Shown here in pieces: positions 43,785 through 52,744 of a stretch of 64,000 nucleotides of DNA. This DNA comes from Duganella zoogloeoides (GTDB lineage: Bacteria; Pseudomonadota; Gammaproteobacteria; Burkholderiales; Burkholderiaceae_D). The notes under the pieces were generated by a model. The model was not told the origin of the DNA and made no database searches. It was given only the letters and a program-made list of their open reading frames with translations. The stretch covers positions 4,402,001-4,466,000 of the forward strand of contig NZ_CP140152.1 in NCBI RefSeq assembly GCF_034479515.1, in the 5' to 3' direction. Position 1 is the first letter of the stretch. Each line of letters starts with the position of its first letter. Both the position numbers and the translations under genes were made by a program.

Positions 43785-45425
43785 TCAGCGTACAACCAGC
43801 GCGTGACCACGTGCATCGGACGCCGCCACCAGTTGACGCAGGAATTCCTGTTGCACGACATAGGCCGCCGGCGCCTCGGTGTCGTCGCGTACCAGCATCG
43901 ATGCGCGCACCAGGATGCCATCTGCAACCTTGCCACGCAGGCCATCGCGGAAAATCTGCATGCGCATCGCAAAACCACCCTGAGGGTAGGCGTCGCTGAT
44001 GCGGGTCCAGTACGTGACCGCTTCAAGCCGGCCCTGGCCGGTAGCCAGCATGTGCTTGCCCGGCAACGCCGGTGCGCCGGCCGACATCGTCAGGGGTGCT
44101 GGCGACAACGACATCACCTTGTAGCCTTGCGCCGGATAGCAAATTTCAGGCAGGTGCAGCTTGACGTCCTGGCGCTGCTCCTTGGCGTAGGCCAGCGCCA
44201 GCATGACCTGCTGGCCCTGACTGTTGACATAGGTGCGCATCAACACGTCATCATACGGTTGCTCAAGGCTGCGACCGCCATCTTCGGCGGTGGACAGCTC
44301 GGCCTGGGTGACCACGCCCTGCAGCTCGCGCCAGTCGCCAAAGCGGGTTGGCACGCTGGCGGCCAGGTCGATAGTTTGCGGATTCGGCGTGAACTTCGGC
44401 GTAAGGGCCCAGGCGCCCCCTACTGCCAGCAACATGCCAGCCAGCAGCAGGACGGCAGGACGGGTGGCGATCTGGCCCAGTTGCGCCCAGGCGCCCGGTG
44501 CCAGAGATGGCAGTTGCAGACCGGCGCCTTCGTCGCTGGCGCCGCCACGGCGGACCATCCAGCTCAATGCACTATCGACGCCGATGATCAGCAGCAGCGC
44601 CGACAGGAACAGTACCAGTCCCGAAAAACCGTGCAGGAAACCTTGGCCGGCTGCATCGCCGAAATGATACGTGATGAGCGACAGGAAAATAATGCGGATG
44701 GTATTGGCGGCAAACGAGATCGGGATAATCAGCATGGCCAGCAATACGTTGCGCACCAGCGAAGGATGGCGTACCAGGTTCATGTACAGCAGGCCCAGCG
44801 CTTCAAGCGTAAACAGCGAATTCAGGCCGGCGCAAGCATCGGCCACCAGCAGTTGGTAATGGCCGATGGTAAGGATTACGCCGCTGCGCGCGATCGGATA
44901 GTTCATCCAGTACAGCAAGTGTTCGGTGGCAGCCGACACGGCGATCTTCATCGGCAAGGTCACCACGTCGACAATCGATGCCGGCAGCGGAATCATGAAC
45001 ATCATGAAGAAGAACGCGAACCACATGCGGCTCCAGGTGCGCACGCCGAACAGCGCAATCATCAGGCCAGCCAGCACCAGGATCAGGGAACCGACTTCCA
45101 GCACATGCACTTGCTGCGAACGGCCCAGCACGTAGCACAGCAGGCCCAGCGCCACGACCGGGTAGCCCAGGGCGGGCTTCGGATTGCGCTCGAACATCTT
45201 CTGCGAAATCAGCTGGCGGGTTCGAAAATACAGGAAACCGAAGGCCACGGTCATGACGATCGGGCCGTGCGCATTGCGGTCCGAACTCCACGGTCCATGG
45301 AACAGGTCGATCAACGTCGGTACATACAGCGCCGCCAGGCCGGCCAGCAGCACGAGCCAAGGAGCGAGCGCAGCAGGCGAAGGCGAAGGTGTCGCGGTAG
45401 GGTTGAGCGTATGAGCCATGGCCAT
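43785..45425 (-). CDS. xrtB: exosortase B fused to an EpsI domain
   Basis: A 546-residue inner-membrane protein. Residues about 20-290 are an exosortase with eight or so membrane segments and the catalytic triad Cys198 ([18 protein letters not shown]), Arg244 (NTIRIIFLS) and His265 (FLHGFSG). Residues about 325-546 form a periplasmic EpsI-type domain ([39 protein letters not shown]). Exosortases process PEP-CTERM tails; XrtB and EpsI are encoded with EPS genes and usually as separate proteins in the Methylobacillus methanolan locus, so the fusion is noteworthy. An alternative ATG lies two codons in. Confidence 0.93.
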   Translation of the reverse strand: MAMAHTLNPTATPSPSPAALAPWLVLLAGLAALYVPTLIDLFHGPWSSDRNAHGPIVMTVAFGFLYFRTRQLISQKMFERNPKPALGYPVVALGLLCYVLGRSQQVHVLEVGSLILVLAGLMIALFGVRTWSRMWFAFFFMMFMIPLPASIVDVVTLPMKIAVSAATEHLLYWMNYPIARSGVILTIGHYQLLVADACAGLNSLFTLEALGLLYMNLVRHPSLVRNVLLAMLIIPISFAANTIRIIFLSLITYHFGDAAGQGFLHGFSGLVLFLSALLLIIGVDSALSWMVRRGGASDEGAGLQLPSLAPGAWAQLGQIATRPAVLLLAGMLLAVGGAWALTPKFTPNPQTIDLAASVPTRFGDWRELQGVVTQAELSTAEDGGRSLEQPYDDVLMRTYVNSQGQQVMLALAYAKEQRQDVKLHLPEICYPAQGYKVMSLSPAPLTMSAGAPALPGKHMLATGQGRLEAVTYWTRISDAYPQGGFAMRMQIFRDGLRGKVADGILVRASMLVRDDTEAPAAYVVQQEFLRQLVAASDARGHALVVR

Positions 45426-45436
45426 ATCAAATCAGA

Positions 45437-46342
45437 TCAAAAATTGTTGAGTACGGAACCAACGACATGCACGCGCGCTTCGTTCAGGGAAGCGACCAGG
45501 TCGTGCACCTTGCCTACGTGGGTCACGTCCTGGCGAGCCACCACCACGGCGGCACCGGTACGACCGGCTACCATCTGGGCATCGGAAGAATCGCCGCCTG
45601 CCGGCGTGTCGATCAGGATCACGTCGTACTGGTCTGCCAGCGTGCGCAGCAACTGGCCCAAGGCCGGGCGGCCCAGCAATTCGGACGGATTCGGCGGCGG
45701 TGCACCGGCAGTCAGTACCGACAGGTCGAGCAACGAGGAAACGCGCTGTACCGCTTCGACACTATTACGGCCGGATAACACCGACGACAGGCCGACGCGG
45801 TTTTCCAGGCTGAAGATTTCGTGCTGGGACGGGTGGCGCATATCGGCGTCGATCAGCAGCGTGCGCTGGCCTTGCTGCGAGAACACCACCGCCAGGTTGG
45901 CAGCGAGGAAGCTGCGGCCGTCGCCACGCTCGGCGCCGGTGACGGCCAACGCTTTACGTTCCTCGCCGGTATCGAACCATCGCCACATCAGCTGGTTGCG
46001 CAGGGCGCGCAGCGATTCCACGCGCTCGGTAAACGGCTCGTAGGCGGCGACAACCGATTCGCTGATGGCGCTTTCGCCGCGCAGAAGATAAGGGTAGTCG
46101 TACTGGCGCGACAGCGCAAATTCGATGTCGGCTTCGGTCAGCACACCCAGCGCCAGCGCGGCGTCGCCGAAGCGCACATTGCGCTCGACCTGATGCCGCA
46201 TCACACGCTCGGCATCGGCCACCGACAGACGGCCCATCTTGATCAGGATGGCGCCGATCGAGCGGTCTGGCACGGATGAGGCTGACGATTTTTCACGCAT
46301 ATCGGTGACGATATACGGTTGGATGGGTGGATTCTGGTTCAT
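45437..46342 (-). CDS. epsG: EPS chain-length determinant tyrosine kinase EpsG
   Basis: A 301-residue BY-kinase/ParA-like protein. The start at ATG 46342 is decided by GGAG upstream. An N-terminal GspE-II-like helical part ([22 protein letters not shown]) precedes the nucleotide-binding domain: Walker A-like [10 protein letters not shown] (residues 135-144) with Arg in place of the usual Lys, Walker A' LLIDADMR, and IDTPAG. The C terminus (SVLNNF) has no tyrosine cluster. It works with EpsF in chain-length control and sits just after it, overlapping neither end in frame. Confidence 0.9.
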   Translation of the reverse strand: MNQNPPIQPYIVTDMREKSSASSVPDRSIGAILIKMGRLSVADAERVMRHQVERNVRFGDAALALGVLTEADIEFALSRQYDYPYLLRGESAISESVVAAYEPFTERVESLRALRNQLMWRWFDTGEERKALAVTGAERGDGRSFLAANLAVVFSQQGQRTLLIDADMRHPSQHEIFSLENRVGLSSVLSGRNSVEAVQRVSSLLDLSVLTAGAPPPNPSELLGRPALGQLLRTLADQYDVILIDTPAGGDSSDAQMVAGRTGAAVVVARQDVTHVGKVHDLVASLNEARVHVVGSVLNNF

Positions 46343-46374
46343 GGAATTACTCCGTAATAATCTGGTGTCGGCGG

Positions 46375-47778
46375 TCACTGCTGCGGTTGCGGCAACATGG
46401 CTGGCGGCGGGCTGTTCTTGCTGCGCTTGCCGATACGCGGCTTGGCAATCGTGCCCAGCACCGGCAGACCGAAGACGTCCGCCATGTGCGCGGCCGAGCG
46501 CACGCGCTGGTCGAGCAATTCGAGCACCAGCACCACGCCAGCGCCAAGGATGGTACCGATAACGATGGCCAGCGCCAGGTTGACGATCAGGCGCGGCGAC
46601 GTCGGGCTGCCCGGCACTTCGGCCGTGGACAGCACGGCGATATCGGACTGGCGGGCCTGGCCTTCGAGGTTGGTCTGGTTATAACGCTGCATCGCGCTTT
46701 CGTACGAGCGGCGGGCATTGTCCACTTCGTTGCTGAGAACTACGAACTCGTCGCGTGCGCCGTTCAATTCCAGCACGCGGGCTTTTTGGGCCGACAGGGC
46801 CGAGCGCAGTTCGTTTTCACGCTGCCGGTAGATATTGCTGCTACTGGCCACGCCGGTCGAGGCGATGCGGATCTGCTCGTCCAGGTTCGAACGCAGCTTG
46901 TCCACTTCGGACTTGGCCGAGATGTATTGCGGGTGATTCGAGGCCAGACGCTGGGAGGTATCGGCAAACCGTGCTTCTGCCGTGGCCAGCTGCGATTTCA
47001 GGCTCTGGATCAGGCCGTTGTTGAGAACGTCTGGCGAGGCGCCTGCATTGCCGGTGGCCTGACGCGAACGCGATTCCGCTTCCATCAGTTGGCCCTGCAC
47101 CTGCACCAGTTGGCTCGACAGCTCGTTCAGGCGCGCGGTCTCGACATCGACGCGGTTGTCGGCGCTGTAGATGTTGTTTTCTTTCTGGTACTTCGACAAC
47201 CGGCTCTGCGCCAGTTCGTACTGTTCGCGCAACAACTTGATCTGGGTGTTGATGAAGCCCGATGCCTGCAGTGCCGGATCGGTCTTGAGCTGCACCGTGA
47301 AATCGAGGTACCCCTGCGCGAAGGCATTGGCCACCGCTGCAACAAACTGCGGATCGTTGCCACGGAAGTTAATGGTCAGCACGCTGCTGTCGCGCGACGG
47401 CTCCACGTCCACCTTGGCCAGCAGCAGACCTGCCAGCCATTCCTTGATCGAACCCTGGCCACCGCGCGCTTCGCGGAACTGCTCCTGCACGGCAGCGCTT
47501 TCCGCCAGGCGCAGGTTTTCCACGGCCTTGAGCGCCACGCTCTTGCTGCGGATGATGTCGGCCTGGGTGGCAACATAGCCGGTCATCAGTTGCACTGGCA
47601 ACGTCACCCCGGTGATGGGATCGACGCCCTTGGTATTGAGCACCAGCGAAGTGCTGGCCTTGTAGACCTTGGGCATCATGGCGGTGATGGCCAGCGCAGC
47701 TGCCACCGTGACTGCCAGGATCAGTAAAACAATCTTGTAGCGGGCGCGCAGGGCAAGAAACAAATGAGTGAAATTCAT
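46375..47778 (-). CDS. epsF: EPS chain-length determinant protein EpsF (Wzz-like)
   Basis: A 467-residue inner-membrane polysaccharide co-polymerase. Two membrane helices (residues about 16-36 and 405-428) enclose a long coiled-coil periplasmic region ([34 protein letters not shown]). The C-terminal cytosolic tail ends Pro/Gln-rich. This layout and the locus position identify EpsF. It pairs with EpsG, the separate kinase, to set chain length and export. Confidence 0.93.
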   Translation of the reverse strand: MNFTHLFLALRARYKIVLLILAVTVAAALAITAMMPKVYKASTSLVLNTKGVDPITGVTLPVQLMTGYVATQADIIRSKSVALKAVENLRLAESAAVQEQFREARGGQGSIKEWLAGLLLAKVDVEPSRDSSVLTINFRGNDPQFVAAVANAFAQGYLDFTVQLKTDPALQASGFINTQIKLLREQYELAQSRLSKYQKENNIYSADNRVDVETARLNELSSQLVQVQGQLMEAESRSRQATGNAGASPDVLNNGLIQSLKSQLATAEARFADTSQRLASNHPQYISAKSEVDKLRSNLDEQIRIASTGVASSSNIYRQRENELRSALSAQKARVLELNGARDEFVVLSNEVDNARRSYESAMQRYNQTNLEGQARQSDIAVLSTAEVPGSPTSPRLIVNLALAIVIGTILGAGVVLVLELLDQRVRSAAHMADVFGLPVLGTIAKPRIGKRSKNSPPPAMLPQPQQ

Positions 47779-47815
47779 GGTGATCTTTCTCGGTGAAGGT
47801 CAGGCAACATCGGCC

Positions 47816-48616
47816 TTAGAACAGGCTCTCGCGCACGTACAGCACATCGTTGGCGCGAACCAGGTCATCGTATTTCGCTTCGATGATCTCGATCTTGCCG
47901 GTAGCGTCACGACGCTTGATACGCAGGCCGCGCTCGGTGCCGCGCTGGGTGAGGCCACCGCCGGCCGCCAGCGCCTGCAACACCGTCATCGAACGTTCAA
48001 TGCGGAAGATGCCCGGACGCTGTACTTCACCGTAGATGTAGAAGCGCGGGGCGCGTTCGATATACACCACGTCGTTGCCGCTCAGTTCCAGGCTCGCCGT
48101 CTGGTCGCCACCACTGAAGACATCGGTAATATCGATCACTTGCTTGGTGGTCTTGCCGTCTGCGGTGCGCAGCACCGTCACCTGGTCGCCGCCTTCGGAA
48201 TTGACGCCGCCGGCCAGTGCCAGCACGTCAAGCAGATTGCGGCTGGCGTCGAGCGGGAAACGGCCCGGGCGATTGACCTGGCCCAGTACCGACACTTGCT
48301 GACTCTGCAGCGAGGTGACCAGCATGTTGACTTGCGGATTTTTGACAAAATTGCCGGACACCAGTGCCGCAGCGATTTTTTTCTCGGCAGCAGCTGCCGA
48401 CAGGCCAGCCACGCTGACCTGGCCGATCAGCGGAAAGGTGATGGCGCCGTTGGCGCTGACACGGGTTTCCAGGTTCAGGTCGGGATTGTTGTAGACGGAG
48501 ATCTTGACCACGTCGCCGGTACCCAGTACCAGTTCGTTTTGCGGGGCGGCATTCGCGGTGCCCAGCACCAGGGCCAGCAGTGGCCCCATCATCCAGAGTG
48601 CGATTTTTTTCATCAT
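47816..48616 (-). CDS. epsE: polysaccharide export protein EpsE (Wza-like)
   Basis: A 266-residue export protein with an ordinary signal peptide (MMKKIALWMMGPLLALVLGTANA|AP) and no lipobox, unlike classical Wza. The polysaccharide export domain (LGTGDVVKISVYNNPDLNLETRVSANGAITFPLIGQV) and two SLBB domains (VSVLGQVNRPGRFPL; FYIYGEVQRPGIFRI) are clear. It forms the periplasmic/outer-membrane conduit. The lack of a C-terminal alpha-helical barrel suggests it works with a separate outer-membrane protein such as EpsL. Confidence 0.94.
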   Translation of the reverse strand: MMKKIALWMMGPLLALVLGTANAAPQNELVLGTGDVVKISVYNNPDLNLETRVSANGAITFPLIGQVSVAGLSAAAAEKKIAAALVSGNFVKNPQVNMLVTSLQSQQVSVLGQVNRPGRFPLDASRNLLDVLALAGGVNSEGGDQVTVLRTADGKTTKQVIDITDVFSGGDQTASLELSGNDVVYIERAPRFYIYGEVQRPGIFRIERSMTVLQALAAGGGLTQRGTERGLRIKRRDATGKIEIIEAKYDDLVRANDVLYVRESLF

Positions 48617-48651
48617 GTGCTCAATCGTAAGTTAGGTTGTTGTCAGTACCG

Positions 48652-49605
48652 TTATTTCAGGCCAGCCACGCCGCGTGCATGAACGTCTGCGTCCTTGTCG
48701 GCCGCAGTGGCGGGTGCTGCGGGTGCGCTCGTGGCAGGAACGGCTGGCGCCGGGCCTGGTTCGTCGGCCTTGTTCTGGTACTCGATCTTGGTGGCTGCGC
48801 GCAGACGCGCCAATTCGGCGGTGGCCGCGTCCTTGACACGCGTGTTGGTCAGGAACTGGCCAATCTGCGCTTCGGATGCTTGCAGGGTGACCGGCGTGTC
48901 CCTGATCTCGGTTACCGTCATCAGGGTGCTGCGATCGCCTTCGCGGACGATAAACAGTTGGCCTTTCGGCAGATTGACGATTTTTTCGCTCAGCGCTGGC
49001 GCCAGGTCCGCAGTGCTGCGACTGATCTGCTGGCGGGCGTACTTGATATTATTGCGGTCCATGAACGCCGCTACCTCGTCGATCGATTTGGCGCTGTCGA
49101 TTTCCTTCTTCAGGTCATCGGACAAGTCGCTGGTGGCAAGGTTGAGCTGGCGCAGTTCCATGGTCTTGCGCTGCGCGAACAGGGCCGGGTTCTTGTCGAA
49201 ATATTGTTGGATTTCGTCGCGGGTAGGCTTGGCCGGGGTCCCGGTCTTTTTTTGCATGTAGGCCTGGGCAATAATCAGTGCCTTGGCGCGTTCGATGGCC
49301 TGCACCACTTTCGGGTCACGATCGACCTTCTCTTCCATGGCCTGGTTGAGCACGATCTGGCGGTCCACCAGCGATTCCAGCACCTGCTTGCGCGCCTGCG
49401 GTTGTTGCGCGGCCGGCACGTTGACGCGCTGCAGCTCTTCATTCAATTGCAGCGCAGTGACTTCTTCCTTGCCGACCTTGACCAGCGCCTGGCCCGACTT
49501 GCTTTCGCTTTTGCCGCAAGCCACCAGCGAAACGGCCATGGTCACTGCCAGCGCTGCTGAACCGAGCGTACGCTGCATCTGGGTACCGCAAAATGTATTG
49601 TGCTT
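48652..49605 (-). CDS. epsD: EpsD-family peptidyl-prolyl cis-trans isomerase lipoprotein
   Basis: About 317 residues. I choose the TTG at 49605 because GAGGAAA lies about 6 bases upstream; the ATG at 49578 has no ribosome site but would also give a complete signal peptide. The lipobox is LVAC|GKSE. A SurA-N-like helical domain (LNEELQRVNVPAAQQPQARKQVLESLVDRQIVL) is followed by a parvulin-like rotamase region. The C terminus is Ala/Pro-rich. EpsD proteins are found only in EPS/exosortase loci and are thought to assist folding of the export machinery in the periplasm. Confidence 0.88.
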   Translation of the reverse strand, partial: KHNTFCGTQMQRTLGSAALAVTMAVSLVACGKSESKSGQALVKVGKEEVTALQLNEELQRVNVPAAQQPQARKQVLESLVDRQIVLNQAMEEKVDRDPKVVQAIERAKALIIAQAYMQKKTGTPAKPTRDEIQQYFDKNPALFAQRKTMELRQLNLATSDLSDDLKKEIDSAKSIDEVAAFMDRNNIKYARQQISRSTADLAPALSEKIVNLPKGQLFIVREGDRSTLMTVTEIRDTPVTLQASEAQIGQFLTNTRVKDAATAELARLRAATKIEYQNKADEPGPAPAVPATSAPAAPATAADKDADVHARGVAGLK

Positions 49606-49795
49606 CAAGATAGTTTCCTCGTTAATCTCGTTGGTTCCATGCGCAGCGTGCGGTCTACGCAAATAATTGCTATTTACCCAAGTTGCGTGCACAAAAAGCA
49701 ATGTGAGGGTGGGATTATCACACAACTCTCTGCAATGCAGCATTTTTTATTTGTAAGAATGTTATCGCTGGCATCGATGGCTGCCGCAGCAGGCA

Positions 49796-51175
49796 TCAAT
49801 GCGCATTTTCACGCTTCAAAACCACCAGCACCGTGCGGACAATGATCCACATGTCGAGCCACACCGACCAATTACGCAGGTAGTCGAGGTCATACTGGAT
49901 ACGCGCCTGCATCTTGTCGAGCGTGTCGGTTTCGCCACGCAGTCCGTTGACTTGGGCCCAGCCCGTGATGCCAGGTTTGGCCTTGTGCCGCAACATATAT
50001 CCCTTGATCAGCTTGCGATACTGCTCGTTGTGCGCAACCGCGTGCGGTCGAGGCCCCACGATACTCATCCTGCCTTGCAAAACGTTGATGAATTGCGGCA
50101 ATTCATCAAGCGATGTACGACGCAGGAAGCCGCCGATCTTCGTTAACCGCTGGTCGCCCTTCTTGGCCTGCACCACCTTGGCGCCGTCCTCGGCTACCGT
50201 CATCGACCTGAATTTATAGACCAGGATTTCTTCGCCATACAGCCCGTACCGGCGTTGGCGGAAAATCACCGGGCCCGGCGACGTCAGTTTCACGGCCAGG
50301 GCAATGGTCAGCATGATCGGCGTGAGCATGATCTGGATGATCAGTGCCAGCACGATGTCGCTGATCCGCTTGATCATGCTGTTAAAACCTGTGAATGGCG
50401 ATTCGCGGATGCCGATCACCGGCATGCCGCCCAGACTGGCGAAGCGCGCCTGCATCAGATCGAAAATATAGATATCAGGCAGGAAGTATACCGAGGCCGT
50501 GGTGTCTTCGAGCTCTTCGAGCAGCTTCATGATACGCGGCTGTGCCGAGATGGGCTGGCTGATAACGATCATCTTGATATTGTGCTGCCGTACGTATGCG
50601 GGAATGTCGTTCATGCGGCCCAGCATCGGATACGTCATGTTCGTCGGGCGCCGTTCATCGGCGCGATCGTCGAAATAGCCATGCACCGCCATGACCTGGC
50701 TCTCGTGGCGGTTGATCGTGGCGGCAAAGCGCACACTGACGTCGTTGGCGCCGATGATCACGACGGACGTCTTTTGTCCCTCGACCGGGGCGGCCCCCAC
50801 CTTGAGTACCGCCAGGTGTCCCAGCATCAGCACCAGAGGAGTGCAAATGCACCAGGCCAGCAGCACATTGCGGTCGTAGTGCACGAGCATGCCGCTGCTG
50901 ACGCTGATCAGCGCCAGCACCGTCACGGACAATAACCAGCCAAGTACGATGTCGCGCGCGACCTTGTGCAACTGGCCGGTACGCCAGGTGCGGTAAGGAT
51001 CGACGTATTTGTACAGGGACGATGAGACAAAAAACGCCAGCACCATCAGAACCAGGTAATAGCCGTTGAAGCCGGTGCCCAGAACGAGAGTGCACAGGTA
51101 CAACATGCCCATGATGACGAGCGGATCGACAACACGCTCGAAAAAGGAGACGAGAGGGATTTCGTTGACGTTCAT
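49796..51175 (-). CDS. epsB: undecaprenyl-phosphate glucose phosphotransferase EpsB (WbaP/CpsE-like)
   Basis: A 459-residue initiating transferase. Four or five N-terminal membrane helices, a CoA-binding-like domain (VVIIGANDVSVRFAATINRH) and the C-terminal sugar transferase domain: KRISDIVLALIIQIML, SPGPVIFRQRRYGLYGEEILVYKFRSM, GGFLRRTSLDELPQFINVLQG, SIVGPRPHA and KPGITGWAQVNG. It transfers a hexose-1-phosphate, typically glucose, to undecaprenyl phosphate to begin the repeat unit. It begins 5 bases after the epsL stop. Confidence 0.95.
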   Translation of the reverse strand: MNVNEIPLVSFFERVVDPLVIMGMLYLCTLVLGTGFNGYYLVLMVLAFFVSSSLYKYVDPYRTWRTGQLHKVARDIVLGWLLSVTVLALISVSSGMLVHYDRNVLLAWCICTPLVLMLGHLAVLKVGAAPVEGQKTSVVIIGANDVSVRFAATINRHESQVMAVHGYFDDRADERRPTNMTYPMLGRMNDIPAYVRQHNIKMIVISQPISAQPRIMKLLEELEDTTASVYFLPDIYIFDLMQARFASLGGMPVIGIRESPFTGFNSMIKRISDIVLALIIQIMLTPIMLTIALAVKLTSPGPVIFRQRRYGLYGEEILVYKFRSMTVAEDGAKVVQAKKGDQRLTKIGGFLRRTSLDELPQFINVLQGRMSIVGPRPHAVAHNEQYRKLIKGYMLRHKAKPGITGWAQVNGLRGETDTLDKMQARIQYDLDYLRNWSVWLDMWIIVRTVLVVLKRENAH

Positions 51176-51180
51176 GAGAC

Positions 51181-52392
51181 TTAGAAGCTCACGGTAGCGT
51201 TAAAGGCAGCACCTTTGGCACGGAAGCTGCCCGTCCGGGCAGCAGTGCTGCCATCGCGTTCGGCATGGAAGGCAGTCAGTCCCAGGCTGAGGTTGCGCAG
51301 CGGTTTATAGGTGACGCCGAGGTTGACCGTCTTACTGGTGTCAGTCAGCCCGGTCAGGTTCTGGACTCCTTGCAACGGCTTGAAGTCGCGCTTTTCGTTT
51401 TTATAGGCGGCATTGACGTCGATTTTCGAAGTGGCCGACCACTTGGCATTAATGCTTTGCCCCGTCGACAGGGCAGTATTGACGAACACCCCCTCTGCGG
51501 CACCAAACTCGCGCCAGACCATGCCCGTCAGCTGTACCGCGGAAAATTTATTGTAGTTGACAATCAATCGGCCGTTGGTGCCTGAAGCGTTGCGCAGGCT
51601 GGAGGAGTTGACCTCACGCCGCGCCCAGCCGCCCACGAATGTCACCTGGGAAATGCCGGAAACGTTCCACACCACGTTGAGCTTGAGCTCATCCTGACTG
51701 AAGCCATTGTCGATAGACGTGCCGTTATTGAGCGCCTGGACCGGGTATTTACCCTTGATCTGGCGTGCAAGAAGGCCGAAAGTGCTGTTACTGGGCGCCA
51801 GATAATCAAACCCGGTTTCGACGGTGTCTTCAGTACGATTGTTAAATTGCTGGGACGGCAGGTCAAAATCGAAATCTTCCGATGTGTAACCGGCACGTAA
51901 CTGCCACGATGGGTGCAGTCGCCACGCCAGGTTGCCGTATTGTTTTTTCTGGACGCGCAGATTACGAGCTGCAACTTGGAAGTCTGCAAACGAGGCCAGC
52001 GACTGGCTGTAGGTCGCGCCGACGTGGCCGCTCAGGGTACGCGCAATGCGCCAATCGAGGTCGAGCACGCCTTCCTTGCCGGTGTAGTCGAGTTCTTCAA
52101 AACGATTGAATGTCACCTTCGTAGCGCGCAGACTACCGGTCAGGCGCTGGCGCCCGATCGGGCGGTCGATACCGACGCCGACCACGGCCGAGCGATACGT
52201 ATCGGAGGCGTTGTCGCTACCGACAACGGACAGATCACGGCGTAACAGGTTGTCATCATAAGACACGACCGCAGCCGCGAATGGGGTCAGGGTATCGCTG
52301 ATCTCGGCCTGGGCATGGGGGGCATAGAGGCTGCCAATGACCAACGGCAGCGTGAGCAGCTTCCCGGCGCGGGGTACGCGGCGCCTCACCAC
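51181..52392 (-). CDS. epsL: EPS operon outer-membrane protein EpsL
   Basis: A 403-residue outer-membrane beta-barrel and first gene of the eps operon. The start is GTG at 52392, with AAGGTGA upstream. Signal peptide residues about 1-29 (APHAQA|EIS). Alternating amphipathic strands throughout (LGVTYKPLRNLSLGLTAFHAERD) and a C-terminal Phe (FNATVSF) mark a barrel protein. Members of this family occur in exosortase-linked EPS loci and are taken to form the export pore. Confidence 0.9.
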   Translation of the reverse strand: MVRRRVPRAGKLLTLPLVIGSLYAPHAQAEISDTLTPFAAAVVSYDDNLLRRDLSVVGSDNASDTYRSAVVGVGIDRPIGRQRLTGSLRATKVTFNRFEELDYTGKEGVLDLDWRIARTLSGHVGATYSQSLASFADFQVAARNLRVQKKQYGNLAWRLHPSWQLRAGYTSEDFDFDLPSQQFNNRTEDTVETGFDYLAPSNSTFGLLARQIKGKYPVQALNNGTSIDNGFSQDELKLNVVWNVSGISQVTFVGGWARREVNSSSLRNASGTNGRLIVNYNKFSAVQLTGMVWREFGAAEGVFVNTALSTGQSINAKWSATSKIDVNAAYKNEKRDFKPLQGVQNLTGLTDTSKTVNLGVTYKPLRNLSLGLTAFHAERDGSTAARTGSFRAKGAAFNATVSF

Positions 52393-52744
52393 GTGGTCAC
52401 CTTGCGCAGGACAACGCAGGACATCGGTGTTTGCAGGTAACTCAACATTTTTTGCTCTTATTCGAAAGGGACAGGAGGCGCGCCGCTCTATATGTAGTGC
52501 ACTGCGTCAATTAATATAATTGATATTCAACAGGTGTTGCCAGATGCTAGCACTAACCATGGCAAAACGGCCACACGGGAGAAGTTTGTTGCGTGCGCGC
52601 CATCATGTATCGATCTCAACGATCAAAATCGATAACACAATGACACGCAGAATACCGAAAAAATTATATTGCATGCAATCATTGCTGTCTATATCGCATC
52701 GCAGCATTTTTTTTTGCAAGCCACCTGCCGCGAGCGAACAGGTG
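52393..52744. other. eps operon promoter region
   Basis: About 350 bases between divergently placed... actually same-strand genes uup and epsL, without a convincing ORF and AT-rich. It must hold the eps promoter. A perfect 17-base palindrome, TCAATTAATATAATTGA, lies at 52507-52523, about 115 bases before the epsL start. No terminator for uup is apparent: uup reads toward this region. Confidence 0.5.
52507..52523. promoter_or_regulatory. candidate operator upstream of epsL
   Basis: TCAATTA-ATA-TAATTGA is a perfect inverted repeat with seven-base arms, on the upstream side of the eps operon. Size fits a dimeric regulator such as a LuxR-type protein. AT-rich palindromes can arise by chance, so this is tentative. 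Confidence 0.35.
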
